Assembly: GCF_039134705.1 (NCBI RefSeq)
Contig: NZ_CP146256.1
Location: 3,348,001-3,412,000, forward strand
Direction of reading: 5' to 3'
Origin: Kineothrix sp. IPX-CK
GTDB taxonomy: Bacteria > Bacillota > Clostridia > Lachnospirales > Lachnospiraceae
DNA length: 64,000 nt
In this document: positions 61,228 through 64,000 of the stretch, one piece after another
How the letters are laid out: each line of letters opens with the position of its first letter
How positions within the stretch are numbered: the stretch's first letter is position 1
Notes under the pieces: model-generated
What the model was told of the DNA's origin: nothing
Databases searched by the model: none
The model's input: the letters and a program-made list of their open reading frames with translations, nothing else
Translations under genes and position numbers: made by a program

Positions 61228-61432
61228 CTTCTAACCTCCTATCAGACAAAAATATTACCATGGTTAGTATGGCTTTCTTTTCCGAAAAATATACGGTTAT
61301 TTATGGTATCTTTAATCAAACAAATTTTACAAAAATATAAGATAGAATTGACACACATTTTAAGCTATATCTTCGAATTTGTAATACAATTATATCAGAA
61401 ATATAATTATTAATATCAAAGGAGGAAGGTAT

Positions 61433-62035
61433 ATGTATTTTTTTACGCATCTATTTATATCTAAGGTTTTATACCAGCATTTTGCCGGTGCAGTAGAATT
61501 AAATAAGAGAGCATTCGCATACGGTAACATCAAACCGGATCTGCCCTCTAAGCAGCATAATCATCATACTCTGGAGAATTATCTTTTTACTGTTTGTGCC
61601 ATGACCAATCAGCTGATGTACGATGAAATGCCTGAAGACGATTTTTCAGTTCAGCTGGGGGAGGTTTGCCACTATGTCAGTGATTTCTTTTGCTATTACC
61701 ATGTGAACGAAGATATTCATAATAGAAAATTACGACATTTCTTTTATGAGCTCAGCCTCCATCACAAACTGTTACATATGAATTCGAAACAGAAGTTCAA
61801 GGTGTTTCCCAGCAGGATGAAGCCAAGAAAGGATATCAGTTCTATTATATTGGAAATGCGGAAGAATTACTTCTCACAGCCTAAAGATATGAAAAGGGAT
61901 ATTGAGTATGCTTTTTCAACCGCCGTGTGGATCTGTGAATCGATCATCTATTTCTTAAAGTATTCCTCTGATCTTATGGAGGAATCAGCAGCAGAGTTCT
62001 ATTCCCTGCCGGCAAAGAAAGGAGGAAGTTTATGA
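61433..62035 (+). CDS. Zinc-dependent phospholipase C-like protein
   Basis: 200 aa. The His-rich 'THLFISKVLYQHFAG', 'KPDLPSKQHNHHTL', 'GEVCHYVSDFFCYYH' and 'LSLHHKLLHMN' match the zinc-dependent phospholipase C family (alpha-toxin-like fold). No signal peptide. Its stop overlaps the glycosyltransferase start (ATGA), so they work together; lipid or cell-envelope modification is a guess. RBS AAAGGAGG. Confidence 0.85.
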   Translation: MYFFTHLFISKVLYQHFAGAVELNKRAFAYGNIKPDLPSKQHNHHTLENYLFTVCAMTNQLMYDEMPEDDFSVQLGEVCHYVSDFFCYYHVNEDIHNRKLRHFFYELSLHHKLLHMNSKQKFKVFPSRMKPRKDISSIILEMRKNYFSQPKDMKRDIEYAFSTAVWICESIIYFLKYSSDLMEESAAEFYSLPAKKGGSL

Positions 62036-63183
62036 AAGTCGCTTTATTTGCAGATACCTATCTGCCGCAAATCAATGGGGTTACAAATACCCTGAACAAA
62101 CTTACTCAATACTATAAGGACAATGATATCGATTATAAAGTCTTTGTACCGGAATACGATATCAAGTCAGAGGATTACAACATTGAACGCTTCTACAGCA
62201 TCAAATTCGTATTATATCCTGAAAATAGAATTGCATTCCCGAATACATTTCGTATTTCTTCAACATTATCTGATTTTCAGCCGGATATCATCCATATCAT
62301 GACAGAATTCAATATGGGAATGGCAGGACTCAATTATGGTAAGAAGCACGGCATTCCCACGGTATCAAATTATACCACGAACTTTTCGCAATACTCGGAT
62401 TACTATGGGTTTAATTTCATGAAGCAGCCTATCTGGAATTACATGAAATGGTTTCATACACAAAATGATGTCACCCTATGTCCCTCCCGCTCTGCACAAA
62501 AGCTTCTTCACAGCCAGGGTATCCATAATACGCGTATTTTTTCCAGAGGCATCGATTTTAAAAGCTTTCACCCAATGTTTCGAAATAACAAACTGCGGGA
62601 ACAGCTTGGGATCTCAGATAAGATCGCCTTTCTTTATGTAGGCAGGATCTCCCATGAAAAAGATCTGGATATCTTAAGTACGAGTTATGAATCAATTCAC
62701 CGGAAATATAATGATCGTGTTGCAATGATAGTTACAGGGGATGGTCCCTTGCTGGAAAAATGCAGGCAGATGTTTCCCAAAGATACCATATTCACCGGAT
62801 TTAAAAAGGGAAAGGAACTATCAGAAATATATGCCTCCAGCGATATTTTTGTCTGTCCTTCGTCTACAGAAACCTTCGGTAATGTTATCTTGGAGGCAAT
62901 GTCTTCGGGGCTTCCGGTAATTGGAGCAGATGCCGGGGGTGTGGGAGAAATCATTCAACATGGAGTGACCGGCGTCAAGTTTGCCAAAAGGGATTCTGCC
63001 GAACTCACACAATGCATGGCACAGCTCGTGGAAGATATCGATTTGAGTGACTATCTCAGCACAAATGGCAGAGAATTCGCAGCCGGCAGATCATGGGAGA
63101 AAGTATTTAACAGTCTTATCGATATTTATCAGGAAACTTTAGAAAATAGGGCCAAACCCTCACTTCATTTTCATAAAGCTTAA
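62032..63183 (+). CDS. GT4-family glycosyltransferase
   Basis: 383 aa, GT-B fold. The N-terminal 'LFADTYLPQINGVTNTLNKL' and the C-terminal donor site 'CPSSTETFGNVILEAMSSGL' with the E-x7-E motif are clear. 'FLYVGRISHEKDLDIL' is the typical linker. It resembles glycolipid mannosyl/glucosyltransferases. Translationally coupled to the phospholipase-like gene, which suggests lipid-linked substrates. Confidence 0.92.
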   Translation: MKVALFADTYLPQINGVTNTLNKLTQYYKDNDIDYKVFVPEYDIKSEDYNIERFYSIKFVLYPENRIAFPNTFRISSTLSDFQPDIIHIMTEFNMGMAGLNYGKKHGIPTVSNYTTNFSQYSDYYGFNFMKQPIWNYMKWFHTQNDVTLCPSRSAQKLLHSQGIHNTRIFSRGIDFKSFHPMFRNNKLREQLGISDKIAFLYVGRISHEKDLDILSTSYESIHRKYNDRVAMIVTGDGPLLEKCRQMFPKDTIFTGFKKGKELSEIYASSDIFVCPSSTETFGNVILEAMSSGLPVIGADAGGVGEIIQHGVTGVKFAKRDSAELTQCMAQLVEDIDLSDYLSTNGREFAAGRSWEKVFNSLIDIYQETLENRAKPSLHFHKA

Positions 63184-63206
63184 GGTTCAACCCCATTTTA
63201 TCTGTG

Positions 63207-63250
63207 CCGAAATCCGCCAATTTCTTTATATTGACAGATTTCGGTCTTTA
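63207..63250 (+). terminator. Terminator after the glycosyltransferase
   Basis: CCGAAATC...GATTTCGG hairpin with a long loop followed by TCTTTATTATC. Between two convergent genes. Confidence 0.65.
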
Positions 63251-63253
63251 TTA

Positions 63254-64000
63254 TCATTCAGCCGTTTCTTCTTTTCTTATTTCTTTCGTTCTGATTTCTT
63301 TGCATATCTGCTCTACGAATTCATCCAGAGACTTCACACCCTCGTCGCCCGCAAAACGGCTTCTTACGGAAACGGTCTTATCCTCTTCTTCTTTCTGTCC
63401 GACTACAAGCATATACGGAATCTTTGCCAGTCTCGCCTCACGGATTTTAAAGCCAATTTTCTCAGAGCGTCCGTCCGTAGCGGCAAGAACGCCGTTTTCC
63501 TTTAATTTCGCTTCCACTTCTTCCGCATATTTTTCATATTTCTCGGAAATAGGAAGAATGCGTACCTGTTCCGGGCAGAGCCATGTAGGAAACTTTCCTT
63601 CATATTTTTCAATCAGCCACGCCAGCGTTCTTTCGTAGCAGCCCAGAGACGTTCTGTGGATGATATAGGGCCTCTTCTTTTCGCCGTCCTTATCCACAAA
63701 GGTCATATCGAAGCGTTCCGCAAGGAACATATCGAGCTGGATCGTAATCATCGTATCCTCTTTGCCATATACGTTCTTCGCCTGAATATCCAGCTTCGGA
63801 CCATAGAATGCTGCCTCTCCTTCTTCCTCCGTATACTCGATACCGATATGATTCAAAATCGAGCGCATCATATCCTGAACCTTATCCCAAAGCTCGGCGT
63901 TGCCAAGGTAATGCTCCTGATTGTTCGGATCCCATAAGGACAAGCGGTACGATACGTCGTCCTGAAGTCCGAGGGTAGTCATGCAGTATTTCGCAAGGTC
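63254..64000 (-). CDS. thrS: Threonyl-tRNA synthetase, C-terminal part (runs off the window)
   Basis: 249 codons of the catalytic and anticodon-binding domains: 'NHIGIEYTEEEGEAAFYGPK', 'QLDMFLAERFDMTFVDKDGE', 'RPYIIHRTSLGCYERTLAWL' (motif 3), 'WLCPEQVRILPISEKYEKYA' and 'IPYMLVVGQKEEEDKTVSVR'. The N-terminal editing domain and motif 1 lie right of position 64000. Partial because of the window edge only. Confidence 0.97.
   Translation of the reverse strand, partial: DLAKYCMTTLGLQDDVSYRLSLWDPNNQEHYLGNAELWDKVQDMMRSILNHIGIEYTEEEGEAAFYGPKLDIQAKNVYGKEDTMITIQLDMFLAERFDMTFVDKDGEKKRPYIIHRTSLGCYERTLAWLIEKYEGKFPTWLCPEQVRILPISEKYEKYAEEVEAKLKENGVLAATDGRSEKIGFKIREARLAKIPYMLVVGQKEEEDKTVSVRSRFAGDEGVKSLDEFVEQICKEIRTKEIRKEETAE

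Overview
The window looks like a chromosome segment of a low-GC, anaerobic, Gram-positive Clostridia, most likely a Lachnospiraceae member. The evidence is strong AGGAGG-type ribosome binding sites, AT-rich intergenic DNA with intrinsic terminators, the infC-rpmI-rplT operon with an attenuator-like leader, DUF975, DUF1540, YmaF-like and EFR1-type ferredoxin families, and no aerobic respiratory genes. The species assignment is inference.

Layout. (1) 0-24 kb is an accessory zone with almost every gene on the minus strand: an OmpR response regulator, an M28 peptidase, a tandem MerR-type regulator, an intact IS21-family element (istA/istB), VOC and SnoaL-like small enzymes, an esterase, an EFR1 flavodoxin/ferredoxin operon, a DUF2268 protease-like protein, a kinase-fold phosphotransferase, a MerR-GyrI regulator, and a BlaR1-like M56 protein. 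It is dense in broken genes. Most carry internal deletions rather than isolated stops, and several are decayed paralogues of genes that survive elsewhere in the window. (2) 22.8-31 kb holds a YmaF-like His-rich protein, a membrane-anchored hydrolase, a 784-aa peptidoglycan-binding/DUF1906 protein without signal peptide, a small beta-rich protein and an RCC1-like membrane-anchored protein. (3) 31-41.4 kb holds two glycosidase/AraC pairs, divergently arranged (GH127 and GH31). Between them lie a rifampin ADP-ribosyltransferase fused to a helical N-domain, an HNH nuclease, a uracil-DNA glycosylase-like protein and five copies of a short dispersed repeat. (4) 41.5-48.1 kb is a second accessory patch: nitroreductase, ABC-F fragment, XRE and LexA-like regulators, an alcohol dehydrogenase/TetR pair, and ParM/ParB remnants lying directly downstream of rlmD, probably the scar of an integrative element. 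(5) 48.2-64 kb is ordinary core genome: RlmD with an odd RG-rich extension, HAD, HD and alpha/beta hydrolases, a chemotaxis receptor, DUF975, tRNA-Pro, an AI-2E-type transporter, PepD, L20/L35/IF-3, a DUF1540 protein, a phospholipase C-like/glycosyltransferase pair, and the 3' part of thrS.

How it works together. Regulators generally sit next to their likely targets: AraC with GH127, AraC with GH31, TetR with the alcohol dehydrogenase, MerR-GyrI with small stress enzymes. Two loci 10 kb apart carry near-identical promoters with a 19-bp spacer, as expected for MerR-type activation. Translation genes are grouped at the right end under a clear promoter and an attenuator-like leader. I found no CRISPR array, rRNA, intact prophage or complete conjugation system.
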